A stretch of 64,000 nucleotides of DNA, from positions 62,001-126,000 of the forward strand of contig NZ_JAKGCU010000011.1 of the NCBI RefSeq assembly GCF_021556435.1, given 5' to 3'. A model generated the notes under the pieces. That model worked only from the letters and a program-made list of their open reading frames with translations, did not search any database and was not told the origin of the DNA. This document shows positions 35,217 through 44,721 of this stretch, in pieces. The position numbers were made by a program, and so were the translations under genes. The DNA comes from Gordonia tangerina. GTDB lineage: Bacteria > Actinomycetota > Actinomycetes > Mycobacteriales > Mycobacteriaceae. Numbering within the stretch: the stretch's first letter is position 1; each line of letters begins with the position of its first letter.

Positions 35217-36821
35217 CTACTTGCGTAGGTCCTTCCGCAGGATCTTGCCCGAGGCCGACTTCGGGATCGCCTCGATGAACTCGACGGCGCGAACCTTCTT
35301 GTGCGGGGCCACCTTTGCTGCGACGAACTCGATCACGTCGTCGGCACTCAGCTCCGCACCGGCCTGGGCGACCACGAAGGCCTTCGGGATCTCCTCGCCC
35401 TCGTCGTCGACCACGCCGATGACCGCGGTATCGGCGATCTGGGGATGGGTCAGCAGCAGCGCCTCGAGCTCGGCGGGCGGCACCTGGTAGCCCTTGTACT
35501 TGATGAGCTCCTTGAGCCGGTCGACGATGTAGACACAACCGGTCGGGTCTACCTGCGCGAGGTCGCCGGTGTGCAGGTACCCGTCGGCGTCGATGGTGTC
35601 GGCGGTGGCCTGCTCGTTGCCCAGGTAGCCGAGCATCACGTTGGGCCCCTTGACCCACAGCTCGCCTGGCTCCGAGAGTCCCTCGGTCGGCAGGCCGATC
35701 TCGTCACCGGTGGCCGGGTCGACGATCTTGTTCTCGGTGTTGGGGATGGCCCATCCGGTCGACGAGAGCGGCGGCTCGTCGTAGCCGAGTGCCGCCTTCG
35801 TGTCGATGGGGATCAGGTGACTCACCGGGGAGAGCTCGCTCATGCCGTAGCCCTGCAGCATGTGCAGGTCGAGCCGCTTGGCGACGGCCTTGCCGAGTTC
35901 GTCGTCGAGCGGCGCGGCCCCCGACATCATCACCGTCAGCGACGACAGATCGTAACTGTCGACGATCGGGTGTTTGGCCAACGCGACGGCCACCGGAGGC
36001 GCGATGTAGGCGGTGGTGACCTTGAAGTTCTGGATGTTCTCCAGGAACTCCACGAGGTCGAACCTCGGCATGATGACCAGCCGACCACGGTTGTAGAGCG
36101 CGGCGTTGAGCAGCACTGTCATGCCGTAGATGTGGAAGAACGGCAGCACCGCGATCACCACGTCGTCGGCGGTCATCCCCTGCAGCGGTTTGATCTGCGC
36201 GACGTTGGCGACCAAGTTGCGGTGCGTCAGCGCCACCCCCTTGGGGTTGCCGGTGGTGCCGGAGCTGTACGGCAGCGCCGCCACGTGGGTGGCCGGGTCG
36301 ATGGCGACCTCGGGGGCCGGAAGATTGGGCGCGAGCAGGTCGACGGCGTTGGGGTGCCCGGTCTCCTTGAGCCCCGCACCGTCCAGGATGATCAGGTTCT
36401 CGTCGGAGATCCCCACCTCCTTGGCCGCGGCCTTGGCCTGGTCGGCCAGCGGCGACACGGTGACGAGCATCTTCGCCTTCGAATCGGTGAGCTGCTTGGC
36501 GATCTCCGGCGCGGTGAACAACGCGTTGATCGTCGTCGCCGTGCCGCCCGCACGCAGGATGCCGTGGAAGACCGTCGCGAACGCCGGAATGTTGGGCGAC
36601 AGGATGCCCACCACGTCGCCGACGCCGATGCCCTTCGCCCACAACGCACCGGCTGCGGCATGGATCTGGCCGATCAGCCGGGCATACGTCGTCTCGTCCC
36701 CCGATTTCGGATCCACCAGCGCAACCCGATTCATGTCGTCGTCGCTGATCGATCCGAACAGGAAGTCGTAGACCGTCTGGTTCGGGATCTCGACATCGGG
36801 GAAAGGACTCGTGAAGCTCAT
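35217..36821 (-). CDS. AMP-binding acyl-CoA ligase (4-coumarate-CoA ligase / FadD-like)
   Basis: A 534-residue adenylate-forming enzyme that activates a carboxylic acid to its acyl-CoA. The ATP-binding P-loop is LPYSSGTTGNPKGVALTHRN; MLQGYGMSELSPV, GYLHTGDLAQVD and the C-terminal PKSASGKILRKDLRK with its catalytic lysine are all present. It resembles the 4CL-like group, so the substrate may be an aromatic or medium-chain acid. GGAGGTGTC precedes the start at 36821. It does not belong to the mycobacterial order of this region and is probably transcribed alone. Confidence 0.9.
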   Translation of the reverse strand: MSFTSPFPDVEIPNQTVYDFLFGSISDDDMNRVALVDPKSGDETTYARLIGQIHAAAGALWAKGIGVGDVVGILSPNIPAFATVFHGILRAGGTATTINALFTAPEIAKQLTDSKAKMLVTVSPLADQAKAAAKEVGISDENLIILDGAGLKETGHPNAVDLLAPNLPAPEVAIDPATHVAALPYSSGTTGNPKGVALTHRNLVANVAQIKPLQGMTADDVVIAVLPFFHIYGMTVLLNAALYNRGRLVIMPRFDLVEFLENIQNFKVTTAYIAPPVAVALAKHPIVDSYDLSSLTVMMSGAAPLDDELGKAVAKRLDLHMLQGYGMSELSPVSHLIPIDTKAALGYDEPPLSSTGWAIPNTENKIVDPATGDEIGLPTEGLSEPGELWVKGPNVMLGYLGNEQATADTIDADGYLHTGDLAQVDPTGCVYIVDRLKELIKYKGYQVPPAELEALLLTHPQIADTAVIGVVDDEGEEIPKAFVVAQAGAELSADDVIEFVAAKVAPHKKVRAVEFIEAIPKSASGKILRKDLRK

Positions 36822-36896
36822 GACACCTCCGTTGGGGAACACCGGACCGCAATCGTAACAACATTCATTGTCACATCAGTGAGATGCGTGCCCGAT

Positions 36897-36922
36897 TCGC
36901 CCGATATGGCACAGTCGGGCGA
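36897..36922 (-). terminator. Possible hairpin after the mshA-ybjN pair
   Basis: TCGCCCGA and TCGGGCGA (8 bp each) are separated by 10 bp. It lies about 70 bp beyond the stop of the YbjN gene. No T-run; weak evidence. Confidence 0.35.
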
Positions 36923-36991
36923 TCGGCACGGCACAACTCTACGACGAGCGAGTCGGCGAGTGTGATGCGGACCACCATCACGCCCGGGGGG

Positions 36992-37609
36992 TCAGTCCGC
37001 GTCGTCGGCGAACTGGTCACCGGAGCGTTGCATCGCCGCGTCGGCCGCGGTGGCCTCGCCGGGCACATAGCGGCCGGCCAGCGGCTCTCCCGGTTCGGGC
37101 AACGCATCCTTGTCGATGAGGTGCTCGAAGGCGAGCAGGTTGCGCAGCGACTCCCCGCGCGACACCCGCCACGCCCATTCCCGCTGAATGGAGGTCAGGA
37201 AGCCGATCTCGAGCAACGTGTTGAAGTCACCGTCGGCGGCCTCGAGGACCTGGCCCAGCACGCGGTCGATCTCGTCGGCGCCCAACGCATCGCCGGAGAT
37301 CCGACCGACCAGATAGATGTCGCCGGTGTTGTCGATGGTGTACGCGACGCCGTAGAGCCGGCGGTTGCGTCGCAGCAGATAGCGATACACCTGCTCATGA
37401 TTCTCATCCGGCCGCCGGCAGACGAAGGCCTCCACGCGCACCCCGTGCGGCCCCGCGGTGAGCAGCACCGTCGTGGTCAGCTTGCGTTCGCCGGGCAGTT
37501 CGATGACAAAATGCTCGGCCTGCGCGCCGCCGGCATCCCGGCGACTGAACTCGATATCTCGCTCGGTCAACGTCGATCCGAGTAGGTCGACGATCTCGGC
37601 CTGGTTCAC
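36992..37609 (-). CDS. YbjN-domain protein (Rv0487-like)
   Basis: A 205-residue protein of the YbjN family, which has a type III secretion chaperone-like fold. The conserved block is YRYLLRRNRRLYGVAYTIDNTGDIYLVGRI, followed by DEIDRVLGQVLEAADGDFNTLLEIGF. In mycobacteria this gene follows mshA directly, as it does here with a 47-bp gap. A GTG start preceded by GGGGAG is used. The family is linked to stress and protein-stability phenotypes, but the molecular activity is unknown. Confidence 0.87.
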   Translation of the reverse strand: MNQAEIVDLLGSTLTERDIEFSRRDAGGAQAEHFVIELPGERKLTTTVLLTAGPHGVRVEAFVCRRPDENHEQVYRYLLRRNRRLYGVAYTIDNTGDIYLVGRISGDALGADEIDRVLGQVLEAADGDFNTLLEIGFLTSIQREWAWRVSRGESLRNLLAFEHLIDKDALPEPGEPLAGRYVPGEATAADAAMQRSGDQFADDAD

Positions 37610-37656
37610 ACGATCACTCCCCTATGCTCATCAACCGACTTGCTGGGCTGCCAGAC

Positions 37657-39003
37657 TCATTGCCCTACGGCAACTTTCGGTCGAACGCGGCGCCACCTAC
37701 GCGCCGCGCGCCGTGCGGAGGCCGCACCGATGGACCCCGGATTGCGCGCGGCGAAGGATGCCATCGCGGCCGAGTAGGACGCCAGCAGGTCGTCGGCGGT
37801 GTGCTCCCAGGAGAACTGCTCCGCGTGTGGTCGGGCGTTGCGACGCATCGCGGCGAGCCGATCGGGGGTGGCCAGCAGTCCCTCGATGGCCGCGGTCCAT
37901 TCCTCGACGTCGTGGCCGTCGACGAGCAGACCCGAATGCCCGTCGGCCACGGCCACGTTCAGGCCACCGACATCGGCGGCCACCACCGGCGTCCCACAGG
38001 CCTGTGCCTCCACGGCGACCAGACCGAAACTCTCCGAGTAGCTCGGGACCGCGACCAGATCCGAGGCGCGATAGATCTGGGCGAGCCGCGGGGACGGTTG
38101 CGGCGGAAGGAAGCTCACCTCGGCGCCGATACCGAGATCGTCGGCGAGATCCATCAGTGCCGTCGGACGATCGAGGCCACTGCCCGACGGCCCGCCGACG
38201 ATGAGGACCCGCACCCGACGACTCGACCGACGCGCGCGCTCGATGATCGGCGCGGCGGCAGCGAGCAGGACGTCCGGCGCCTTGAGCGGCTGAATCCGTC
38301 CGACGAAGGTCAGAATCGTCTCGTCGTCGCGCAGGCCCAGTTCGGCGCGGGCCCGCTCGCGTGACCCCGGCGCGTAGACGCCGAGATCGGCGCCGGGATG
38401 GACCACGTCGATGCGGTCGCGGTCGGCGTTGTACATCGAGACGAGTTCGGCGGCCTCGGTGTCGGTGTTGACCACCATGCGGTCGGCCTCGTCGACGACC
38501 TGCTGCTCGCCGATCACCCGCAACATCGGTTCGGCGGTGTCCCCCTTGGCCAATGACGCGTTCTTGACCGCGGCGAGGGTGTGCGCGGTGTGGACCAGCG
38601 GGACGCCCCATCGGTCGCGCGCCAGCCAGCCGACCTGCCCGGACAGCCAATAGTGGGAGTGGATGAGGTCGTAGTAGCCGGGTTTGTGCATGGCCTCGGC
38701 TCGCAGCACGCCGGCGGTGAACGCACACAACTGTGCCGGTAGATCGCGTTTGTCCAGCCCCTCGAACGGGCCGGCGACCACATTGCGCACGGTGATCCCC
38801 GGCGCGGCGGACACCAGCGGCGCATCAGACGAAGAGGTGGCACGCGTGAAGATCTCCACCTCGATACCGCGCTGGGCCATCCGCGTCGCCGTCTGCCAGA
38901 CGTAGACGTTCATTCCGCCTGCGTCACCGGTTCCCGGCTGCGCCAGCGGGGAGGTGTGCACGGAGATGAGTGCGACGCGCCGCGGCATCGGGGGGCTACT
39001 CAT
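37657..39003 (-). CDS. mshA: D-inositol-3-phosphate N-acetylglucosaminyltransferase MshA
   Basis: A 448-residue GT4 glycosyltransferase that transfers GlcNAc from UDP-GlcNAc to inositol phosphate, the first step of mycothiol synthesis. Diagnostic segments are [20 protein letters not shown] at the N-terminus, [26 protein letters not shown] and [20 protein letters not shown] near the nucleotide-sugar site. GATGGGGGG precedes the start at 39003; the longer frame is not typical of the family. It indicates that this organism uses mycothiol. The ybjN gene follows. Confidence 0.96.
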   Translation of the reverse strand: MSSPPMPRRVALISVHTSPLAQPGTGDAGGMNVYVWQTATRMAQRGIEVEIFTRATSSSDAPLVSAAPGITVRNVVAGPFEGLDKRDLPAQLCAFTAGVLRAEAMHKPGYYDLIHSHYWLSGQVGWLARDRWGVPLVHTAHTLAAVKNASLAKGDTAEPMLRVIGEQQVVDEADRMVVNTDTEAAELVSMYNADRDRIDVVHPGADLGVYAPGSRERARAELGLRDDETILTFVGRIQPLKAPDVLLAAAAPIIERARRSSRRVRVLIVGGPSGSGLDRPTALMDLADDLGIGAEVSFLPPQPSPRLAQIYRASDLVAVPSYSESFGLVAVEAQACGTPVVAADVGGLNVAVADGHSGLLVDGHDVEEWTAAIEGLLATPDRLAAMRRNARPHAEQFSWEHTADDLLASYSAAMASFAARNPGSIGAASARRAARRWRRVRPKVAVGQ

Positions 39004-39095
39004 CCCCCCATCGTAGAGAAGCGATCGTTTCGGCTTCGTGTGACCCGCAGCCACCTGGGTTGACGCTCGACATCGGCGACCGGGGCGCTGCGGGA

Positions 39096-40283
39096 TCAGC
39101 CCTCGAACGTGGCCAGGGCGGCGTGCTCGGCTCGTCGACCCATCTCGCGGCGCACACGGGCGACGGCCCCGGGGCTGTCGACGCCCACCGCACCCACGAT
39201 GCGATCTCGGTGACCGTAGACGACCAGACCGTCGTCGTCGCGACGCTCCTGAGCCGACCGGGTGTCACCGACGATCTGGATGCGGTGCCCGAACCAGTTC
39301 GACCAGGCGAACGGAACCGACGTGAACTCTTTGCCGGCTCCGGCGACGTTGGCACCGGCGATGAAGCCCGACTCCATGGCCGCCGTCCAGTGTCCGCCGG
39401 GTTGCCCGGGCACCGACGCGACGTCCCCGGCCGCCCAGACCTGCGCAACGTTGGTGGCCAGCGATCGGTCGCACCGGATGGCCCGCGAGTGCGGATCGAT
39501 GTCGATCCCGCTGCCGACCATCCAGTCGGAGGACGGGCGGGCACCGACGCCCACGACGACGGCATCGGCGGCCAGGTGCCGCCCCGAATCGAGCGTGACG
39601 CCGCGAAGGCGCCCGTCCCGGACGTCGATGTCGACCGGCCGGGCTCCCAACACGGTGTGCACCCCGGCGTCGTGATGCAGAGCGAGCAGCATCTGAGCCG
39701 CCATCGGGCCCACCGATCGACCCAGCAGGCGGTCGGACGCACTGACCAGCGTGACGTCGATGCCGCGCGTCGACGCTGCAGCGGCGACCTCGCTACCGAT
39801 GAAGCCACCGCCGACCACGACCAGGTGGCGGGCGGTGCCCAGGGCGGCGCGGATACGCAGCGCGTCGTCGTGGGTGCGGAGCTGATGGACTCCGTCGACA
39901 CCGCCGAAGAGGTCGAGCGTCCGCGCGGTCGCCCCGGTCGCGATCACCACGGCATCGAAATCGATGCTCCCATCACTGGTGTGCACCCGCTGGTTGACGG
40001 CGTCGAGTCCCACGGCCGTGGTGCCCGTGTGCAGGTCGACGTTCAGCGAGTCCCACACCTCATCGCTGCGGAGTCGGTGCGGCTCGTCGCCGGAGCACGC
40101 CTGGAGGAACTGTTTGGACAACGGCGGACGATCGTAGGGCAGGTGTGGCTCGTCACCCACCATCGTGATCTCCCCCGACCAGCCGTGGGAGCGCGCACCT
40201 TCTGCCGCACGCACACCGGCCAGTGAGGCACCGACGATGAGCAGCCGCTGTCGGCGCGATGCGCGGGACTCGATCTCGGTCAT
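39096..40283 (-). CDS. FAD-dependent ferredoxin (or rubredoxin) reductase
   Basis: A 395-residue pyridine nucleotide-disulphide oxidoreductase-type flavoprotein. FAD binds at [18 protein letters not shown] and [16 protein letters not shown](P)H binds at [33 protein letters not shown] is the motif typical of ferredoxin and rubredoxin reductases. It starts 10 bp after the [3Fe-4S] ferredoxin stop, so the two form an operon. The pair would supply electrons to the P450 about 3 kb away. Because the AlkB-fused rubredoxin also needs a reductase, it may serve both (inference). The start at 40283 gives MTEIESRAS. Confidence 0.9.
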   Translation of the reverse strand: MTEIESRASRRQRLLIVGASLAGVRAAEGARSHGWSGEITMVGDEPHLPYDRPPLSKQFLQACSGDEPHRLRSDEVWDSLNVDLHTGTTAVGLDAVNQRVHTSDGSIDFDAVVIATGATARTLDLFGGVDGVHQLRTHDDALRIRAALGTARHLVVVGGGFIGSEVAAAASTRGIDVTLVSASDRLLGRSVGPMAAQMLLALHHDAGVHTVLGARPVDIDVRDGRLRGVTLDSGRHLAADAVVVGVGARPSSDWMVGSGIDIDPHSRAIRCDRSLATNVAQVWAAGDVASVPGQPGGHWTAAMESGFIAGANVAGAGKEFTSVPFAWSNWFGHRIQIVGDTRSAQERRDDDGLVVYGHRDRIVGAVGVDSPGAVARVRREMGRRAEHAALATFEG

Positions 40284-40293
40284 CGGCGACGAT

Positions 40294-40488
40294 TCACTTC
40301 GCCAGACGCAGCGCGGACATGGGACACGAGTCCACCGCCGCGGCGACGTGGGCGTGATCGGTGGGCGCGACATCGGACTGCACGACCTCGACGAACCCGT
40401 CGTCGCCGACCCGGAAGTAGTCGTCGGCCTGTGCCTCGCACATCCCGATCCCCTCGCAGGCCGGGCGATCTACGTGAATGACGCTCAT
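40294..40488 (-). CDS. [3Fe-4S] ferredoxin
   Basis: A 64-residue electron carrier. The cysteines are C11 and C17 (CEGIGMC) and C55 followed by Pro. The position that is cysteine in [4Fe-4S] ferredoxins is Gly14, which predicts a three-iron cluster as in most actinobacterial P450 redox partners. GGAGGT lies at good spacing upstream. It forms an operon with the reductase and is divergent from the PucR gene. Confidence 0.92.
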   Translation of the reverse strand: MSVIHVDRPACEGIGMCEAQADDYFRVGDDGFVEVVQSDVAPTDHAHVAAAVDSCPMSALRLAK

Positions 40489-40654
40489 CGTGTACCTCCT
40501 GATGTCTCATGGGTTGTCTGACGTTTCATGCGCGGCCGGGACACCAACCCGTTGCTGTCATCCTGACCTGAACGACGGCATCATTCATTGGGAAACTGGC
40601 CGATATTTCGCCGGTTCGATGTGAAATAGCACAAGGATCGTGCAGACTCGGCTG

Positions 40655-41863
40655 ATGACAGACCTGACCGGCTGGCTTGAGGAATTCGCGTCCACCCAAC
40701 GCGGTCCGGGGGAGATCGCCGAGTGGGTGGCGTCGACGGCCCAGGCGGTTCACACGGCCGTCGACCTCCCGGCAGACCTACACGCTCTCGTTCGCGACGC
40801 CGTCGAACAGCATTGGCTCGCATTTCTCGACGGAGTCACCAGCGACGTGGAGGCCGACGACGCCCTGGTCCCGGCGGCGCATGATCTGGCCGTCGACATC
40901 GCGCGCCATCACCTCGGTCTCCCCGTCTTGCTGAAGATCTATCAAGCCGCCCAGGAGGCTTCCTGGGACTACGCGGTCGGGGTGGTGGGCGACGCCTCGG
41001 CGGACCTGGACCACGCGGCCCTGCTGGTGTGGTTCTGGACCAAGGCCAACCGGTGGTTCAGCACCTCGGTGGAGCGCTCGGTGGCGGTGTTCACCGCCGA
41101 GACCGATCGGATCCGGCGTCGCGGGGATACGCAGCGATACGAGGTGGTGGCCGCGTTGCTGGCGGGCGACACCGTCGGCCAGTCCGAACTCTCTGCGCAG
41201 ATGGGCGGTCACCCGATCACCGGGGTCACCCACCTCGCGCTGATCGCCCACGCCATGAACGCCGACTCGCTCGACACCCTGGAGCCGGCGATCACCGACC
41301 TGGCGAGCAGCGTGCCGGGGGCGCGGTTGGCCTTCGTCCGCCCCGGCGGTCGCGAGCTGTGGGCGTGGATATCGACACGTACCGGCCAGGTGACACTCCC
41401 GGCCGGGCCGCTCGATGCGACCGCCGTTCGGATCACGGTGGGCGGACCGGCGGCCGGCGTCGAGGGGTTCATCTCCGCACATAGGGATGCCCGCACCGCA
41501 CAGCGGGTGGCCCTCTCGCCCGCTCGTACCGTGGCCGTGACCTGGTACGGCGACGTCACCGCACTCACCTTGTTGGCACTGGATCACCCTGCCGCAGAAC
41601 GGTTCTGCCGGGACATGCTGGGCGGCCTGGGAGAGCCGGGGCACTCGCACCTGCGCCACACGGTGCGCACGGTGCTGACCTCGTCGGCGAACGCCGATGC
41701 GGTGGCGAGGAATCTGAGCGTCCACAAGAACACCGTCCGCTACCGGATTCAGCAGGCCGAGCGCCTGCTCGGCCGGCCACTGGCCACCCGAGCAGGCGAT
41801 CTGCTCCTCGCGCTGGACTATTACGAGGCCTTCCTCGACGACGGGTCAGCCGACGGGGGGTGA
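40655..41863 (+). CDS. PucR-type transcriptional regulator
   Basis: A 402-residue regulator. The N-terminal two thirds is an uncharacterised sensor part with helical segments around residues 25-180; the C-terminal 60 residues form the PucR helix-turn-helix (ANADAVARNLSVHKNTVRYRIQQAERLLG). The start at 40655 was chosen; a GTG 15 bases upstream is preceded by AAGGA and is also possible. It lies divergent from the ferredoxin operon and convergent with alkB, overlapping the alkB 3' end by 18 bp. That position makes it a likely activator of the oxygenase genes (inference). Confidence 0.87.
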   Translation: MTDLTGWLEEFASTQRGPGEIAEWVASTAQAVHTAVDLPADLHALVRDAVEQHWLAFLDGVTSDVEADDALVPAAHDLAVDIARHHLGLPVLLKIYQAAQEASWDYAVGVVGDASADLDHAALLVWFWTKANRWFSTSVERSVAVFTAETDRIRRRGDTQRYEVVAALLAGDTVGQSELSAQMGGHPITGVTHLALIAHAMNADSLDTLEPAITDLASSVPGARLAFVRPGGRELWAWISTRTGQVTLPAGPLDATAVRITVGGPAAGVEGFISAHRDARTAQRVALSPARTVAVTWYGDVTALTLLALDHPAAERFCRDMLGGLGEPGHSHLRHTVRTVLTSSANADAVARNLSVHKNTVRYRIQQAERLLGRPLATRAGDLLLALDYYEAFLDDGSADGG

Positions 41864-43270
41864 ACCCGTGGCCGACACCTGGACGAAGTCGACCTTCTCG
41901 CGCACACCGCAATCCGGGCAGCACCAGTCATCGGGTACCTCCGACCACGGTGTCCCGGCGGTGAAACCCTCGGCCTCATCGCCTCGGGCGACGTCGTAGG
42001 TGTAACCGCAGCCCGGACACCGAGCCGCGGCCACCCGGTCGCCGACGGACTGCCGGGTGACGTCGGCAAGAGCGTCGATGCCATCGGCTTCGTTGCGCGG
42101 CAGGAGGAACCGCTCGGCGAGTGCGGTGTAGCGGCCCGGTGCGACGTTTGCGCGCCGGAGATCGCCGTCGCAGTGTTCGACGACCCGACGGTCCATGACC
42201 CACCGCCACAGCGGCGGCACCAGCGCCAGCACGATCATCCCGGCATACCCGGTGGGCAGCGCCGGCGACTCCCGATAATCGCGCAGTACCTGATAGCGAC
42301 GGGTCGGATGCGCGTGGTGGTCGCTGTGTCGCTGCAGGTGATAGAGCAGGACATTGGTGGCGATGTTGTTGGAATTCCATGAGTGCATCGGCAGCACGCG
42401 TTCGTACCGGCCGCTGTCGGTCTGCCGACGCAGCATCCCGTAGTGCTCCAGGTAGTTCACCGCCTCGAGCAGCGAGAAGCCGATCACCGCCTGCAGGATC
42501 AGATAGGGCAGCAATCCCGGCCCGAGCCAGATCACCAGCGGCCCCCACAGGGCCACGGTCATCAACCAGGCGTTGAGGACGTCGTTGCCGAGATGGAACG
42601 GGTGGGTGTTCTTGCGGCGGTAGCGCTTCGCCTCGATCCGCCATGCGCTGCGCACCGACCCGGTGACCGTGCGGAACCAGAACCGGTAGAAGCTCTCGCC
42701 CATCCGGGACGACGCCGGATCGTCGGGTGTCGACACGTTCACGTGATGACCCCGGTTGTGCTCGATGTAGAAGTGCCCGTAGCAGCTCTGCGCCAAGGCG
42801 ATCTTGGAGAACCACCGCTCGTGGCTCTCCTTCTTGTGGCCGAGTTCGTGTGCGGTGTTGATACCCACGCCACCGACGAACCCCACCGTCATCGCGAGTC
42901 CGATGTTGTCGATCACCGACCAGCCCTGTGTCGCGATCAGGTACATCGAGACGATGAAGCCGAGGTATTGGATGGGCAGATAGGCGTACGTGACCCACCG
43001 GTAATACTTGTCGCTCTCGAGTTGCTCGATCACCTCATCGGGCGGATTGGAGGTGTCGAAGCCGACGAGCAGGTCGATCAACGGCACCAGACCGAGCACC
43101 ACGATCGGGCCGGTCCACAGGAAGATGCTCCACCCGGTCAGTTCGTAACCGCCGACCGCGACGAACGTGAAGGACGGGACGACGAGCCCCAAGAGCCAGA
43201 GATAGCGCTTGCGGTCGCGCCACTGTTCGGTCGTCCCCGCGGCGACTGTGCCGCCGGCCTCCAATGACAT
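41846..43270 (-). CDS. alkB: Alkane 1-monooxygenase fused to rubredoxin (AlkB-Rub)
   Basis: A 474-residue membrane-bound di-iron hydroxylase carrying its own electron carrier. Six or so membrane helices surround the histidine boxes HELGHKKESH (141-150), EHNRGHH (170-176), the NYLEHYG segment (272-278) and RHSDHHAH (314-321). After a linker of about 70 residues comes a rubredoxin domain with two CxxC pairs, C418/C421 and C451/C454. It would convert n-alkanes to 1-alkanols with O2; the fusion removes the need for a free rubredoxin. GGAGGTAACACC precedes the start at 43270. A 20-bp palindrome lies 16 bp upstream. AlkB-rubredoxin fusions are known from several actinobacteria, so the architecture is not new. 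Confidence 0.95.
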   Translation of the reverse strand: MSLEAGGTVAAGTTEQWRDRKRYLWLLGLVVPSFTFVAVGGYELTGWSIFLWTGPIVVLGLVPLIDLLVGFDTSNPPDEVIEQLESDKYYRWVTYAYLPIQYLGFIVSMYLIATQGWSVIDNIGLAMTVGFVGGVGINTAHELGHKKESHERWFSKIALAQSCYGHFYIEHNRGHHVNVSTPDDPASSRMGESFYRFWFRTVTGSVRSAWRIEAKRYRRKNTHPFHLGNDVLNAWLMTVALWGPLVIWLGPGLLPYLILQAVIGFSLLEAVNYLEHYGMLRRQTDSGRYERVLPMHSWNSNNIATNVLLYHLQRHSDHHAHPTRRYQVLRDYRESPALPTGYAGMIVLALVPPLWRWVMDRRVVEHCDGDLRRANVAPGRYTALAERFLLPRNEADGIDALADVTRQSVGDRVAAARCPGCGYTYDVARGDEAEGFTAGTPWSEVPDDWCCPDCGVREKVDFVQVSATGSPPVG

Positions 43271-43286
43271 GGTGTTACCTCCTACG

Positions 43287-43306
43287 ACTGAGTACGTGGT
43301 CTCAGT
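43287..43306. promoter_or_regulatory. 20-bp palindrome upstream of alkB
   Basis: ACTGAG-TACGTGGT-CTCAGT: two six-base arms around an eight-base spacer, 16 bp upstream of the alkB start codon and overlapping the leader. The 6-8-6 geometry equals that of the palindrome at 43432-43451, but the arm sequence differs. Confidence 0.6.
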
Positions 43307-43431
43307 TGTCAGAATGGCTGGGCGGCCGGTCACAATCACCGTGCAAATTGCCGAATCGGCCACCTCGCGTTGTGCGATCAGACAATGACCGGCGAATCAG
43401 CGACCTCCCGAGGAGCCAGCTCACGCCGGTT

Positions 43432-43451
43432 GACACTTTAGACGGAGTGTC
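43432..43451. promoter_or_regulatory. 20-bp palindrome in the P450 promoter
   Basis: GACACT-TTAGACGG-AGTGTC lies 13 bp before the P450 start codon. It overlaps a TTGACA sequence (43430-43435) that could be a -35 box. The size fits a TetR dimer site; the TetR gene is the second gene of this transcription unit. Confidence 0.6.
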
Positions 43452-43464
43452 TCACCATCGACGC

Positions 43465-44721
43465 ATGAAGAAGGAAGTGTCGGATCGCATCGTGTTCTCG
43501 CTGCGTTCTGGACCGACATGGGCCGACCCGTATCCGATGTATGCCGCGCTGCGCGAGCATGCGCCCGTCCATCGCGTCGAACACCCCGACGACCCGGCCG
43601 CCGACTATTGGGTGCTGACCCGCCACGCCGACGTGCTCGCCGCCGCCGACGACACCACGACCTTCTCGTCGGCGCAGGGGTTGACCGTCACCTACGGCGA
43701 ACTCGATGCCATCGGGATGGCCGACCATCCGCCGATGGTGATGCAGGACCCGCCCGCGCACACCGCATTCCGCAAACTGGTGGCGCGCGGATTCACCCCG
43801 CGGCAGGTGACCGAGGTGGAACCGGCGGTGCGCGAGTTCGTCGTCGAACGACTCGAGGCGCTGCGCACCGACGACGGCCCCGCCGACATCGTCGGCGAGC
43901 TGTTCAAACCGCTGCCGAGCATGGTCGTCGCGCATTATCTCGGGGTGCCCGAACAGGACCGGGACCGCTTCGACGGCTGGACGCAGGCCATCGTCGGCGC
44001 GACCTCGGAGGTCGGCGGGATGGCCGCGGCGGCGGAGTCGGCCGGGGCGGCGACGATGGAGATGGCGGCGTACTTCACCGAGCTCGTGGAGTTCCGCAAG
44101 CAGCACCCGGCCGACGACACGGTGTCGCAGTTGGTGCGCGCCGGTCTCGCCGACGATCCCGCACACGGGCTGGTGTCGATCCTGGCGTTCACCTTCACCA
44201 TGGTCGCCGGCGGCAACGACACGACGACCGGCATGCTCGGCGGCAGTGTCGCCCTACTCGAACGCCATCGCGACCAGCGCCGACGTCTCGTCGACGACCC
44301 GGACCTGATTGGCGGCGCCGTCGACGAACTGTTGCGCCTCACCTCGCCGGTTCAAGGGCTGGCCCGCACCACCACCCGCGCGGTCACCTACCCCGACACC
44401 CCGGACGGCCCGATCACCATCCCGGCGGGCCGCAAGGTGCTGCTCTGTTACGGGTCGGCCAACCGCGATCGGCTGGCGTTCGGCGGCGACGCCGACATAT
44501 TGGACGTCACGCGCCAACCTCGGCGGATCCTGACGTTCAGCCACGGCAACCATCACTGCCTCGGCGCCGCAGCCGCTCGCATGCAGGCCCGGGTGGCGCT
44601 GACCGAACTGCTGGCCCGATTCCCGAACTTCACCGTCGACCTCGACGGTATCGACTGGGCCGAGGGCAACTACGTGCGCCGACCCACCTACGTGCCGTTC
44701 ACCTGCGGGATCGACCGATGA
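43465..44721 (+). CDS. Cytochrome P450
   Basis: A 418-residue soluble bacterial P450. The heme ligand is C365 in FSHGNHHCLG, the oxygen-activation helix is VAGGNDTTTG, and the ExxR pair lies in DELLRL. Redox partners are probably the ferredoxin and reductase encoded at 39.1-40.5 kb. The substrate cannot be assigned; clustering with AlkB suggests hydrophobic compounds. The start at 43465 lacks a strong ribosome binding site, so the transcript may have a very short leader. It overlaps the next gene by four bases (ATGA). Confidence 0.93.
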   Translation: MKKEVSDRIVFSLRSGPTWADPYPMYAALREHAPVHRVEHPDDPAADYWVLTRHADVLAAADDTTTFSSAQGLTVTYGELDAIGMADHPPMVMQDPPAHTAFRKLVARGFTPRQVTEVEPAVREFVVERLEALRTDDGPADIVGELFKPLPSMVVAHYLGVPEQDRDRFDGWTQAIVGATSEVGGMAAAAESAGAATMEMAAYFTELVEFRKQHPADDTVSQLVRAGLADDPAHGLVSILAFTFTMVAGGNDTTTGMLGGSVALLERHRDQRRRLVDDPDLIGGAVDELLRLTSPVQGLARTTTRAVTYPDTPDGPITIPAGRKVLLCYGSANRDRLAFGGDADILDVTRQPRRILTFSHGNHHCLGAAAARMQARVALTELLARFPNFTVDLDGIDWAEGNYVRRPTYVPFTCGIDR

